A stretch of DNA of 64,000 bases from positions 62,001-126,000 of the forward strand of contig NZ_BCZA01000006.1 of the NCBI RefSeq assembly GCF_001598475.1. Reading direction: 5' to 3'. Below are positions 51,065-61,156 of the stretch, piece after piece (the first letter of the stretch is position 1; each line of letters starts with the position of its first letter). A model generated the notes under the pieces. It made no database searches. It saw only the letters and a list, made by a program, of their open reading frames with translations, and was not told the DNA's origin. Both the position numbers and the translations under genes were made by a program. Source of the stretch: Pantoea agglomerans NBRC 102470 (GTDB lineage Bacteria > Pseudomonadota > Gammaproteobacteria > Enterobacterales > Enterobacteriaceae).

Positions 51065-53185
51065 ATGAAAAACAAAGACTCACGATATCCGGCCCGGCAC
51101 CCCGCTCTGGTCGTGGCGATCTGCAGCAGCATTATGCTGCCACAGGTCAATGCAGCAACCGACAGCGCCCCGGATATGACCGTGACCGCGGATGCCAGTT
51201 CAGAGGGAAATTACAGCGCCACTCAGAGTAGCGTCGCCAGTAAAATGCCGACCGCGCGGATCGATGAGGCGCAGTCGGTCAGCGTGGTCACGCAGCAGCA
51301 ACTGGACGATTACCAGGCAAGCTCACTGGCAGATGCGATGCGCTTTGTCAGCGGTGTGACCGAAGCGAACACGCTGGCTGGCACCGAAGATGGCTTTGTA
51401 CGACGCGGATTTGGCAGCAACGCCGATGGCTCCATCTACCGGGATGGCATTCGCAGCAGTCAGGGATTGAATTTCGATGCCACGACCGAGCGGGTTGAGG
51501 TGCTGAAAGGCTCCTCCTCGCTGCTGTATGGCATTCAGAATCCGGGTGGCATTATCAATGTAGTCAGCAAAAAACCGCAATACAGCTGGCACTCCAGCGT
51601 CAGCGGACGTTACGCCAGTGAAGGTGGCGGTGCGGGCACCCTGGATGTCACCGGTCCGCTGGGCAACGGCTTCGCCTTCCGCCTGATCGCCGAAAAGCAA
51701 AATCAGGATTACTGGCGCAACTTTGGCAGTGAAGAGCACACACTGCTGGCACCCTCTCTGCAATGGTATGGCGAGCAGGCAAGTTTTCTGATCAGCTATG
51801 CCGACTACCGCTATGACATTCCCTACGATCGCGGCACGGCCTTTATCGACGGCAAGCCGATCGACATCGGTTATAAAGATCGGCTGGATGACAAAGCCAA
51901 TCACGCCTGGGGCCATAACAAAACCCTGAATGCTCATTATGACTGGCAGTTTAATGATGAGTGGCGCACCCGGTTAACCCTGGGCTGGAACCAGCGGCGC
52001 TATGACAACAATGAAGTGCGCGTGACGGCGGTGAACGCCAGCAGCGGCGTGGTCACACGTCGCGCCGATGCCAATCGCGGGTTTAACCACAAAACCAAAT
52101 ATCTGAGCTGGGATCTGCTGGGTAATCCCGAAATTCTGGGTATGCAGCACGCGCTGGTGGTGGGCACCGACTATGAGATGAACCAGACTTATCGTGCCCA
52201 TCAGTATCAGGGCAAGGTCAACCGCCAGTTCAACTATTTCACGCCTGAATATGACTTGCTGTCACCGGTCACGGACGCCAGCACGGAAAATAGCGCAGCA
52301 GCCAATAACCTGAACCGCATTCATAGCCGATCGCTCTACGCCAAAGACAGTATTTCTGTGTCACCCGACTGGATTGTGGTGCTGGGCGGTCGTTATCAGC
52401 ATTATGAACAGCGCGCCTCGCGCGGCTTTAATCCGCAGGTGGAAACCCTGAATGATGAGGGTAATAAGTTTCTGCCGCAGGCGGGGGTGATCTACAAATT
52501 CACACCTGATCTCTCTTTCTACACCAGCGTCAGTAAGTCGTTCACCCCGTCAACCGACGTGGATGATGATGGCAATGTCGGCAAACCGGAACAGGGCACC
52601 AGCTGGGAAGTTGGCAGTAAATGGCAACTCTCGCCGAAACTGTTCGCCACCGTCGCGCTCTATCGGATAGACGAAAAAGCGATGTCGCTGAATATTAATG
52701 GCAGCACGCGGGCCATTGATAAAGCCCGATCGACCGGCGCTGAGTTTGAGCTGAACGGCGAAATTTCACCCGGCTGGGATTTGAGTGCGAACTACAGCTA
52801 TGATCAGGCAGAGATCGTAAATGACCGGGTTAATCCGGATAACAATGGTAATCGGCTGCAGAATGCGCCGCGCCATGCCGGTGCGCTCTATCTCAGTCAT
52901 GAGATGCAGATCAGCAGCCTGCCCGGCTCGTTCCGGCTCGGCGGAGGCGCACGCTATGTCGGCAGCCGTGCGGGCGATCCCGATAACAGTTTCACCCTGC
53001 CCGACTATGTGGTGGCAGACAGTTTTGTGGCATGGAACAACCGCCTGTTCGGTGAAAAAACGCAGCTGCGTCTGAACATCAATAACCTGTTTAACCAGCA
53101 CTATTACAGTTCAAGCGGCGGCAACCTGCGCGTCCGTGAAGGTGAAACCCGCAATCTGATGGTACAGGCCCGTGTTGAATTTTAA
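51065..53185 (+). CDS. TonB-dependent siderophore receptor
   Basis: A 706-residue outer-membrane receptor of the ferrichrome/FoxA-like class. A signal peptide (to about QVNA) is followed by a TonB box-like DMTVTA, the plug domain (IDEAQSVSVVTQQQLDDYQ; GFVRRGFGSNADGSIYRDG; ERVEVLKGSSSLLYGIQNPGG; INVVSKKPQ) and a 22-strand barrel ending in NLMVQARVEF with the terminal Phe. It would import a ferric siderophore using TonB energy. ATG 51065 gives a good signal peptide though its ribosome site is weak. A Fur box lies upstream. The next gene, a periplasmic binding protein, overlaps its end by 14 bases. Confidence 0.93.
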   Translation: MKNKDSRYPARHPALVVAICSSIMLPQVNAATDSAPDMTVTADASSEGNYSATQSSVASKMPTARIDEAQSVSVVTQQQLDDYQASSLADAMRFVSGVTEANTLAGTEDGFVRRGFGSNADGSIYRDGIRSSQGLNFDATTERVEVLKGSSSLLYGIQNPGGIINVVSKKPQYSWHSSVSGRYASEGGGAGTLDVTGPLGNGFAFRLIAEKQNQDYWRNFGSEEHTLLAPSLQWYGEQASFLISYADYRYDIPYDRGTAFIDGKPIDIGYKDRLDDKANHAWGHNKTLNAHYDWQFNDEWRTRLTLGWNQRRYDNNEVRVTAVNASSGVVTRRADANRGFNHKTKYLSWDLLGNPEILGMQHALVVGTDYEMNQTYRAHQYQGKVNRQFNYFTPEYDLLSPVTDASTENSAAANNLNRIHSRSLYAKDSISVSPDWIVVLGGRYQHYEQRASRGFNPQVETLNDEGNKFLPQAGVIYKFTPDLSFYTSVSKSFTPSTDVDDDGNVGKPEQGTSWEVGSKWQLSPKLFATVALYRIDEKAMSLNINGSTRAIDKARSTGAEFELNGEISPGWDLSANYSYDQAEIVNDRVNPDNNGNRLQNAPRHAGALYLSHEMQISSLPGSFRLGGGARYVGSRAGDPDNSFTLPDYVVADSFVAWNNRLFGEKTQLRLNINNLFNQHYYSSSGGNLRVREGETRNLMVQARVEF

Positions 53186-54314
53186 ATCGCTGCGCTGTGC
53201 GTTATTAATGCTGAGCGTGATACTGGTCAGCGCTGGCGCACACGCCCGCACGCTGACCGACATCACCGGCCGTAAGGTAGAGATACCCGACCATCCGCAG
53301 CGTATTGTGCTGGGTGAAAGCCGGATGCTCTACAGCGTCGCGCTGCTGACACCCGGCAATCCGCTGCAGCATATCGCTGGCTGGCCACAGGATCTGAAAA
53401 AGTATGATCCCCAGACCTGGCAGATTTTTGCCAGTAAGTTTCCGCAGATGGAGGAAATTCCGGTACTGGGTCTGGATGGCGTCAATGACATGAATCCCGA
53501 ACAGGTGATCGCACTGAAACCGGACCTGGTGATCCTGCCGCAGCTGGCGCGCGGCAGTGAAAGCGGAGCAGTGCTGGAGAAGATGCTCAGCGCGGCGCAT
53601 ATCCCGGTGGTGAAGATCGATCTGCGGGTTGAGCTGCTGAAAAATACCGAGCGCAGCATGACCCTGCTGGGCGAGGTGCTGAATCAGCCCCAGCGGGCTG
53701 CTGACTTCAATCGCTTTTACCGCAGCCACATGCAGCGCATTGAGAGCCGACTGGCGGGCTATCACGGTGCTAAACCTAAAGTTCTTTTGCAGCTGCATCT
53801 CGGGCGGCGCAGTGAATGCTGCGTGACGTCGGTGAATGGCAACCTGGGTGAGCTGCTGCGCTTTGCCGGGGGCGACAACATTGCCAGTCAGCAGATCAAA
53901 GGCGTGTTCGGACGGCTGAGTGAGGAGAGTGTGATTGCGGCACAGCCCGACTTTTACTTCGCCACCGGCACCGGCAGCGCCGATGAAGCGGGAGCCTTAA
54001 AACTCGGCCCCGCCGTCACAACAGCGCAGACCCGGCAGAGCCTGCTGGCGCTGACCGGTCAGCAGAATGCGCTGAAGCAGCTGACGGCATTGCGGGACGG
54101 TCATGCCGGGGCAATCTGGCACAACTTTTACCTCAGTCCGTGGCACGTGGTAGCGACAGAATTCTTCGCCACCACGCTCTATCCGCAACTGTTCCGCGAT
54201 GTCGATCCTGAACAGACATTGCGGCAGCTGTTCCATGATTTCCTGCCGATCCCCTATTCGGGCAGCTACCTCTACCGGCTCGCACCGGAGGCGACGTCGG
54301 ACTCAGGCGGCTGA
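53172..54314 (+). CDS. Periplasmic iron-siderophore binding protein (FecB/BtuF-like)
   Basis: A 380-residue TroA-fold class III binding protein with a signal peptide (hydrophobic LRCALLMLSVILVSAGAHA). The mature part has the family opening LTDITGRKVEIPDHPQRIVLG, then MNPEQVIALKPDLVILPQ, NTERSMTLLGEVLNQ, GELLRFAGGDNIAS and GVFGRLSEESVIAAQPDFYFATG. It starts at GTG 53172 (a TTG follows immediately) inside the end of the receptor gene, so the two are coupled. No permease or ATPase gene of the transporter is adjacent; it must work with components elsewhere. Its 3' end overlaps the convergent xdhC-type gene by 12 bases. Confidence 0.88.
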   Translation: MLNFKSLRCALLMLSVILVSAGAHARTLTDITGRKVEIPDHPQRIVLGESRMLYSVALLTPGNPLQHIAGWPQDLKKYDPQTWQIFASKFPQMEEIPVLGLDGVNDMNPEQVIALKPDLVILPQLARGSESGAVLEKMLSAAHIPVVKIDLRVELLKNTERSMTLLGEVLNQPQRAADFNRFYRSHMQRIESRLAGYHGAKPKVLLQLHLGRRSECCVTSVNGNLGELLRFAGGDNIASQQIKGVFGRLSEESVIAAQPDFYFATGTGSADEAGALKLGPAVTTAQTRQSLLALTGQQNALKQLTALRDGHAGAIWHNFYLSPWHVVATEFFATTLYPQLFRDVDPEQTLRQLFHDFLPIPYSGSYLYRLAPEATSDSGG

Positions 54315-55286
54315 CAGCCCGCGATTTTTCACCCGGACGATATCGGCCATCACCGACAGCGCAATCTCCGCCGGGGTTTTGCTGCCGATAGGCAGGCCGA
54401 TGGGCGCATGGATGCGGTCCAGTTCGGCACGATCCATGCCGGCGATCTGTTGCAGTCGCGCCCGTCGTTTCTCGCTATTTTTCGCCGAGCCCATGATGCC
54501 GATATAGAACGCGGGTGTCGCGATCGCCTCCATCATCGTCAGGTCATCAATGCGGGGATCGTGGGTCAGTGCCACAATCGCCACCGCTGCATGCGCGCCG
54601 TTCAGCTCCAGCCAGCGCGCCGGATGCTGTGACACCAGCGTCACGTTGTCCGCAGCGCTGAAGTGGCTCTCCAGCTCCGTCAGCATCTCCGGTCGGTGCT
54701 CACAGACCCGCACGTGAAATCCCAGCATCTGCCCGAGCCGGATGCACTCATATGCCACAGTCGAGTAGCCCGCGATCAGCAGTTCCGGTATCGCACCAAC
54801 CGGCAGTAACATCTGCTGTTCACTGGCATCCAGCGCAGGCAACACCCTGTCAGGGGCGAGCACTTCCCACTGCGCACGTTCGCCGGGTCGTATCATTTTC
54901 ACCATCGGCTGCTGTCCGCTCAGCGCGCGCTGCATGGCCGTCAGCAGCGCCAGCGTGGCATCATCGGGCGGCAGAAACTCGATGACGATCTCCAGGCTGC
55001 CGCCGCACGGCAGGCTGACGTCAGGACGCATTCCGCCTTCACCGTACCGCACCCGCTGACTGCTGGCGCGATAGGCTCCTGCCGCCAGTTGCGCCAGAAA
55101 GTCCTCTTCAATGCAGCCGCCCGACAGCGATCCGCAGTAAGCACCGGTTTCGTTGACCGTCATCAGGGTGCCAGGCGCGCGCGGCGAAGATCCATAGGTG
55201 CGCAGCACCGTGCAGAGCCAGACCTGCTGACCCGCCTGGCAGCTGCTCAGTGCCGCATTAATCACACGTTGATCCAGCGTAATCAT
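54303..55286 (-). CDS. paoD: Molybdenum cofactor insertion/sulfuration protein, XdhC/PaoD type
   Basis: A 327-residue XdhC-family chaperone that holds the cytosine-dinucleotide form of the molybdenum cofactor and helps sulfurate and insert it. The N-terminal XdhC domain contains VLRTYGSSPRAPGTLMTV, YCGSLSGGCIEEDFL and LPCGGSLEIVIEFLPP with conserved Cys residues. The C-terminal Rossmann-like part has LLIAGYSTVAYECIRLGQMLGF and FYIGIMGSAKNSEKRRARL. It begins at ATG 55286, overlapping the mocA stop as ATGA. It is the last gene of the pao operon, as in E. coli where paoD follows paoABC. Confidence 0.92.
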   Translation of the reverse strand: MITLDQRVINAALSSCQAGQQVWLCTVLRTYGSSPRAPGTLMTVNETGAYCGSLSGGCIEEDFLAQLAAGAYRASSQRVRYGEGGMRPDVSLPCGGSLEIVIEFLPPDDATLALLTAMQRALSGQQPMVKMIRPGERAQWEVLAPDRVLPALDASEQQMLLPVGAIPELLIAGYSTVAYECIRLGQMLGFHVRVCEHRPEMLTELESHFSAADNVTLVSQHPARWLELNGAHAAVAIVALTHDPRIDDLTMMEAIATPAFYIGIMGSAKNSEKRRARLQQIAGMDRAELDRIHAPIGLPIGSKTPAEIALSVMADIVRVKNRGLSAA

Positions 55287-55849
55287 GAAAATTCCTTTAT
55301 TAACTGCAGATCAGCAGGGAGATCGATATCACACAAACAGCCGCGATCCTGAAGCGGCAGCCGGACGGCGAGTGACTTCACCGCCGCCTGCGGCCCGGCA
55401 TCGCCCTGTAGCGTGCTCAGCATCGGATAGCAGGGGTGCTGAAAGCCAACCGGATGGCCCGGCCTGCCGTCAATCCACGGCCTGACGATCGGCGCGTCCG
55501 CCAGCGCGGCGCTGACGGCGCGGTAACTTTCAGGCGTGACAAACGGCATATCGCCCAGCGCAATCAGCCAGCCGTCATAGTCACGGCTGGCTTTGACACC
55601 TGCGGCGATTGATTCGCCCAGCCCGCCGCTGTCACACAGCACCAGGGTAGCCTGCGAGCAGAGCGCCTTAAGCGCAGCGGCGTCCGGGCGCGTGACCACA
55701 AACAGGTCAAGACCACTGGCAGCGGCCTGCTCCAGCGTGCGTTGCAGCACCGGTTTGCCATTCAGATCGGCCAGCAGCTTATGCTCACCCGCCTGCTGGC
55801 GAAAACGGCGACTCAGCCCGGCGGCCAGCACAATCAACGCTATCTTCAC
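55283..55849 (-). CDS. mocA: Molybdenum cofactor cytidylyltransferase, MocA-like
   Basis: A 188-residue nucleotidyltransferase that joins CTP to molybdopterin to give the dinucleotide cofactor required by the PaoABC enzyme. The N-terminal loop IVLAAGLSRRFRQQAGEHKLLADLNGKPVL (shortened here) binds nucleotide and cofactor; the metal-binding Asp lies in LIALGDMPFVTPESY; the later GRPGHPVGFQHPCYP completes the active site. It follows the paoC gene after 95 bp with a terminator-like hairpin between, and is coupled to paoD by ATGA. In E. coli mocA lies elsewhere, so this operon carries its own cofactor enzyme. Confidence 0.92.
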   Translation of the reverse strand: MKIALIVLAAGLSRRFRQQAGEHKLLADLNGKPVLQRTLEQAAASGLDLFVVTRPDAAALKALCSQATLVLCDSGGLGESIAAGVKASRDYDGWLIALGDMPFVTPESYRAVSAALADAPIVRPWIDGRPGHPVGFQHPCYPMLSTLQGDAGPQAAVKSLAVRLPLQDRGCLCDIDLPADLQLIKEFS

Positions 55850-55870
55850 TCTTTCTCTCCGCTAAGCGTG

Positions 55871-55901
55871 AAAAACGGGCGCAGGTTTCAGCCCGCGCCC
55901 G
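55871..55901 (-). terminator. Terminator-like hairpin between paoC and mocA
   Basis: On the minus strand CGGGCGC and GCGCCCG form a 7-bp GC-rich stem with a twelve-base loop followed by five T residues, 44 bases past the paoC stop. It may attenuate expression of the cofactor genes relative to the structural genes. Confidence 0.65.
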
Positions 55902-55944
55902 CATATCCTCACATCGACCTGCTGGCAGCAGGTCAGGAACAGGC

Positions 55945-58329
55945 TCAGATAATCTTATCGAGAGTAATAGGTAAGTCGCGCACCCGCTTACCGGTGGCAT
56001 GGAACACCGCATTACTGATCGCTGCCGCCACGCCCACGATACCCAGCTCACCCACGGCTTTACCGCCCATGGTGGTCGCCTCAAAATCGGGCTCGCCAAC
56101 GTTGATGGTGGTAATGCTCGGGATGTCACCGTTAACCGGCACCAGATAGTCCGCCAGGTTGTTGTTGATCACCCGACCATTGCGTGGATCGACGATGCCC
56201 TCTTCCATCAGCGCCTGACCGACGCCCATGATCATGCCGCCAATCCACTGGCTGCGCGCCAGTTTAGGGTTGTAGAGACGACCGCTGTCGAGCGCCGCCA
56301 CCATCCGTTTGACCCGGATAGTGCCGAAATCTTCATCGACCCGCACTTCCACAAACTGCGCGCTCCAGCTGTGGGCCGAGAATTTTTCAGGGCGGCTCAT
56401 GTCATTAAGGTTGCGCACCATCTTGTCGCGCTCGCTCTGTGACAGATCGTCCGGGAAAGTGCCGCCTTTCACCGTCAGACTCTCCGCCGGTGCCAGGCTT
56501 GCCAGCCGGGCAAATGAGACCGCCAGACCGCTGCGCAGATTATGCTGAACCCCGTCGCCTTTCAGCGTGAGCTGAGATGCCGGAGTGCCATTCAGTGGCG
56601 ACTGTGGCAGCTCGCTGGCGAGTTTCAGCAGCTGGTCGCGCATTCGTCTGGCGGTATCGTTCACCGCCGCGGTCACGTTGCCCGCAAGCTGCGATCCACC
56701 TGCGACACCGGCACGCGGCAGCTCAGTATCACCCAGCTGAACCTCAATGGTGGTGGAGGCGACGCCAAGAATGTCGGCAGCGGTCTGCGCCAGGATGGTA
56801 TAGGTCCCGGTGCCGATATCCGCACCGGCGCACTGCACCACAAATTTACCCTGTGGCGTCAGGATGATTTTTGCCTCAGCCGGCAGTTTGTTGACCGGAT
56901 AGGTGCCAGAGGCCATGCCCCAGCCAATCAGCTCACGCCCTTCGCGCATCGACCGCGGCGTCATAATGCGCTTATCCCAGCCAAAGGCCTCAGCCCCTTT
57001 CTGATAGGCTTCTTTCAGGCGACGCGAACTCCACGGCAGATCGAGCTGATAATCTTTGTCCGCCCAGTTGCGCAGACGCAGCTCCAGCGGATCGATATTC
57101 AGGGCATAGGCCATCTCGTCCATCGCCACTTCCAAGCCAAAGGCGCTGGGGTTTTCACCTGGCGCCCGCATCCAGCCTGGCGTCACGGTATTGATCGGCC
57201 TGACCTGATGCTGGGCGGAGACGTTGCCCACCGCATACATGCGGGCGGTGACTTTGCTGCAGTTCTCAGCAAATACATCGATTAATGAGGTTTCACTGAA
57301 GCTGCGCTGGATAATCGCCTGGATTTTGCCGTCACGCGAGGCACCCAGTTCCAGCTGCTGCGAGGTGGCGGGACGTCCGCCCAGACCAGTAAAGGTCTGC
57401 GGTCGGGTCAGCGACACTTTGATAGGACGCTTCAGCGCTCGTGATGCCACACTGGCCAGTGCGACGTGGGTGTAAGGCACCGGCTTGGACCCAAATCCCC
57501 CGCCGACATAGGGTGAAATAATCCGCACATCTTCAACGTCAATGCCCATCCACTCGGCGATTTCCACCTGCGCGCCTGCCACCCACTGACTCGGCTCCCA
57601 GACGGTAATGCGTCCATCCTGCCACTCAGCGACACAGGCGTGCGGTTCCATCGGCATGTTGTATTCGCGCGGCGTGGTATAGCGCTGGCTCAGACGCACC
57701 TCGGCCTGCTGCATCGCCGCCTGTGCATCGCCCATATCGATATCCTGTTTCGATACCGGTTTCGGTTCGACACCCTCATCGGTGGCAAAAATCAGTGCAG
57801 GCGAGGTTTCATAGTCGATCTCCACCAGCGAGGCGGCATAAGTTGCCTGCTCAAACGTCTCTGCCACCACCAGACCGATGTTCTGGCCGTTGTGAATAAT
57901 CACATCGTCCTGAATCGGGGTATAGGTTGACTGCGCCGCGCCGCCGTCTGCAATCGCGGTAGGTTTGTTGATCTTCAGGTTATTCAGATGGGTATAAACC
58001 GCCACTACACCCGAGGCCTGCTGCGCCTTTTCCGTCGACATCCGGCTGATACGGCCGCTGGCAACAGTAGACTGGATCACCACGCCATAGAGCGGATTTC
58101 CCGGCTGATGTTCTACCGCATACCGCGCCTCACCGGTGACTTTTACTTTGCCGTCGCCCCGCGAGCGCCCGGCGCCCAGTCCCTCAATCGGATCGGTGGT
58201 TTCTGGTTCTGCCGTGGCAGTATCACTGGCACTGGCGCTTTGCATACTCAGCCCCAGGCTGCCCGCCGCTGAGATCGCCGCCGTCGCCTTCAGTAACTCC
58301 CGACGTGATTTGTCATTTACGTCACTCAT
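55945..58329 (-). CDS. paoC: Periplasmic aldehyde oxidoreductase, molybdenum-binding subunit
   Basis: A 794-residue large subunit of a xanthine-oxidase-family aldehyde oxidase. It oxidises aromatic or aliphatic aldehydes to acids. The N terminus carries a Tat signal: SRRELLK at residues 8-14 followed by a weakly hydrophobic stretch to SASA. Cofactor-binding features include GGGFGSKPVPY, GWMRAPGENPSAFG, AGADIGTGTYTILAQ and GGSQLAGNV, and the catalytic Glu is in MGGKAVGELGIVGVAAAISNA. E. coli PaoC is shorter (732) and has no signal; there the 2Fe-2S subunit carries it. It overlaps paoB by ATGA. Confidence 0.95.
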   Translation of the reverse strand: MSDVNDKSRRELLKATAAISAAGSLGLSMQSASASDTATAEPETTDPIEGLGAGRSRGDGKVKVTGEARYAVEHQPGNPLYGVVIQSTVASGRISRMSTEKAQQASGVVAVYTHLNNLKINKPTAIADGGAAQSTYTPIQDDVIIHNGQNIGLVVAETFEQATYAASLVEIDYETSPALIFATDEGVEPKPVSKQDIDMGDAQAAMQQAEVRLSQRYTTPREYNMPMEPHACVAEWQDGRITVWEPSQWVAGAQVEIAEWMGIDVEDVRIISPYVGGGFGSKPVPYTHVALASVASRALKRPIKVSLTRPQTFTGLGGRPATSQQLELGASRDGKIQAIIQRSFSETSLIDVFAENCSKVTARMYAVGNVSAQHQVRPINTVTPGWMRAPGENPSAFGLEVAMDEMAYALNIDPLELRLRNWADKDYQLDLPWSSRRLKEAYQKGAEAFGWDKRIMTPRSMREGRELIGWGMASGTYPVNKLPAEAKIILTPQGKFVVQCAGADIGTGTYTILAQTAADILGVASTTIEVQLGDTELPRAGVAGGSQLAGNVTAAVNDTARRMRDQLLKLASELPQSPLNGTPASQLTLKGDGVQHNLRSGLAVSFARLASLAPAESLTVKGGTFPDDLSQSERDKMVRNLNDMSRPEKFSAHSWSAQFVEVRVDEDFGTIRVKRMVAALDSGRLYNPKLARSQWIGGMIMGVGQALMEEGIVDPRNGRVINNNLADYLVPVNGDIPSITTINVGEPDFEATTMGGKAVGELGIVGVAAAISNAVFHATGKRVRDLPITLDKII

Positions 58330-59318
58330 GCGGTTTCTCCTGCTGCCATCAGCGCACGTGCAATCACACGCGGCGCCAGTTTTACTTTATAGGCGTTGTG
58401 GGTCAGCGCCTGCGTCTCCTGTGTAATCCGTTCTGCCGCCTGGAAGACCGTCTCTTCATTAAACGGCTGGCCCTCCAGCGCCTGCTCCACCGACCTGACC
58501 CGCCAGGGTTTGGTGGCGACGCCGCCCAGCGCAATATGGACCTGACGCATCACGCCGTTCTCCAGCGTGAAGCCTGCGGCCGCGCTGGCTGCAGCAAACT
58601 CATAAGAGCTGCGGTCACGGACTTTAAGGTAGTGTGAGTGTCGCAGTGACTCGGTTTGCGGCACTTCAATGGCCACAATAATTTCGTCATCGCGCAGATC
58701 GTGCTCACGATCAGGTGTGTCACCCGGCAACAGGAAGAAATCATCAATCGCGATGCGACGGGTTTCGCCCTGCTGATTCTGCAGGACCACGATGGCGTCA
58801 AACGCCACCAGCGCCACCGCCAGATCGCCGGGATAGACCGCGATGCAGCTGTCGCTGGCGCCCAGGATGGCATGATTGCTGTTAACGCCATCCAGTGCGG
58901 CGCAGCCGGAACCCGGATTGCGTTTGTTGCAGGCGGAAAAGGTCGCCGGATCGCGGTAATAGGCGCAACGGGTACGCTGGCGTAAATTACCGCCCAGCGT
59001 GGCCATGTTACGAATCTGCGGTGACGCGGCCTGCCACAGGCTGCCGTAGATGGCTGGCGCGTTCTGCTGGCAGGCGGGATGATCTGCCAGGCCGCTCATG
59101 GTGACCAGCGCGCCGGCCGTGATCTTATCGTCGTCAAACTGCAGGTTTTTAAGCCCGGTCAATCCAGTGATGCCGATGAGCTGCGGCGGCGTGAAGACCC
59201 CACACTTCATCAGATCGAGTTGTGTGGTGCCCCCTGCCAGAAACTGGCTGCCAGACTGCTGTTTCAGGGCTGCGGCTTCCTCAGGCGACTGCGCGACTTT
59301 CCAGCTGAATTCATTCAT
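58326..59318 (-). CDS. paoB: Periplasmic aldehyde oxidoreductase, FAD-binding subunit
   Basis: A 330-residue FAD-binding subunit (CoxM/XdhB type) that passes electrons from the iron-sulfur subunit to the final acceptor. The FAD loops are FLAGGTTQLDLMK near residue 27 and ASPQIRNMATLGGNLRQRTRC near 98. An inserted segment has Cys118, Cys130 and Cys139 (CAYYRDPATFSACNKRNPGSGC, shortened by two ends), the type of insertion that holds the extra [4Fe-4S] cluster in E. coli PaoB. The C-terminal domain ends at VKLAPRVIARAL. It is coupled to paoA and paoC by ATGA overlaps. It has no signal peptide. Confidence 0.94.
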   Translation of the reverse strand: MNEFSWKVAQSPEEAAALKQQSGSQFLAGGTTQLDLMKCGVFTPPQLIGITGLTGLKNLQFDDDKITAGALVTMSGLADHPACQQNAPAIYGSLWQAASPQIRNMATLGGNLRQRTRCAYYRDPATFSACNKRNPGSGCAALDGVNSNHAILGASDSCIAVYPGDLAVALVAFDAIVVLQNQQGETRRIAIDDFFLLPGDTPDREHDLRDDEIIVAIEVPQTESLRHSHYLKVRDRSSYEFAAASAAAGFTLENGVMRQVHIALGGVATKPWRVRSVEQALEGQPFNEETVFQAAERITQETQALTHNAYKVKLAPRVIARALMAAGETA

Positions 59319-59803
59319 GCGGACTCCTTCGCCATCTCTGCTGCGGCCTGTTTAATCGCATCCACAATGTGCGGATATGCTCCACAACGGCAAAGGTTGC
59401 CGCTCATATACTCACGGATCTCATCTTCTGAACCCGCATGGCCCTCTTTGATGCAGGCGACGGCGGACATAATCTGACCCGGTGTACAGTAGCCGCACTG
59501 GAAGGCGTCATTCTCCATAAAGCAGCGCTGCACCGGGTGCAGCTCACCTTCGGTGGAAGCCAGCCCTTCAATGCTGGTCACTTCGGCGCCATCCGCCTGA
59601 GCCGCCAGCGTCAGGCAACTCAGCACCCGCTGGCCATTAATCAGTACCGTGCAGGCACCGCACTGCCCCTGATCGCACCCTTTTTTGGTGCCGGTCAGGT
59701 TAAGATGCTCACGCAGCGCATCAAGCAGGGTGACACGGGGATCGACCTGCATCTGCTGCGACTGACCATTAACCTGCATTGTTAGCGATATTTTTTCCGA
59801 CAT
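59315..59803 (-). CDS. paoA: Periplasmic aldehyde oxidoreductase, 2Fe-2S subunit
   Basis: A 162-residue two-cluster ferredoxin subunit. Cluster II is held by Cys43, Cys48, Cys51 and Cys63 (KKGCDQGQCGACTVLINGQ); cluster I by Cys103, Cys106, Cys138 and Cys140 (FQCGYCTPGQ and NLCRCGAYP). In E. coli PaoA the first 50 or so residues carry a Tat signal; none is present here. I start at ATG 59803 (MSEKISLTMQVNG); an ATG or other start nine codons upstream adds no signal. It is the first gene of the operon; paoB overlaps by ATGA. Confidence 0.94.
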   Translation of the reverse strand: MSEKISLTMQVNGQSQQMQVDPRVTLLDALREHLNLTGTKKGCDQGQCGACTVLINGQRVLSCLTLAAQADGAEVTSIEGLASTEGELHPVQRCFMENDAFQCGYCTPGQIMSAVACIKEGHAGSEDEIREYMSGNLCRCGAYPHIVDAIKQAAAEMAKESA

Positions 59804-61153
<1,350 letters not shown>

Positions 61154-61156
61154 CAG

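Noticed and set aside
56542..57285. Long antisense open frame (247 codons) across paoC
   Set aside because: paoC is intact and clearly coding; the antisense product has no recognisable features.
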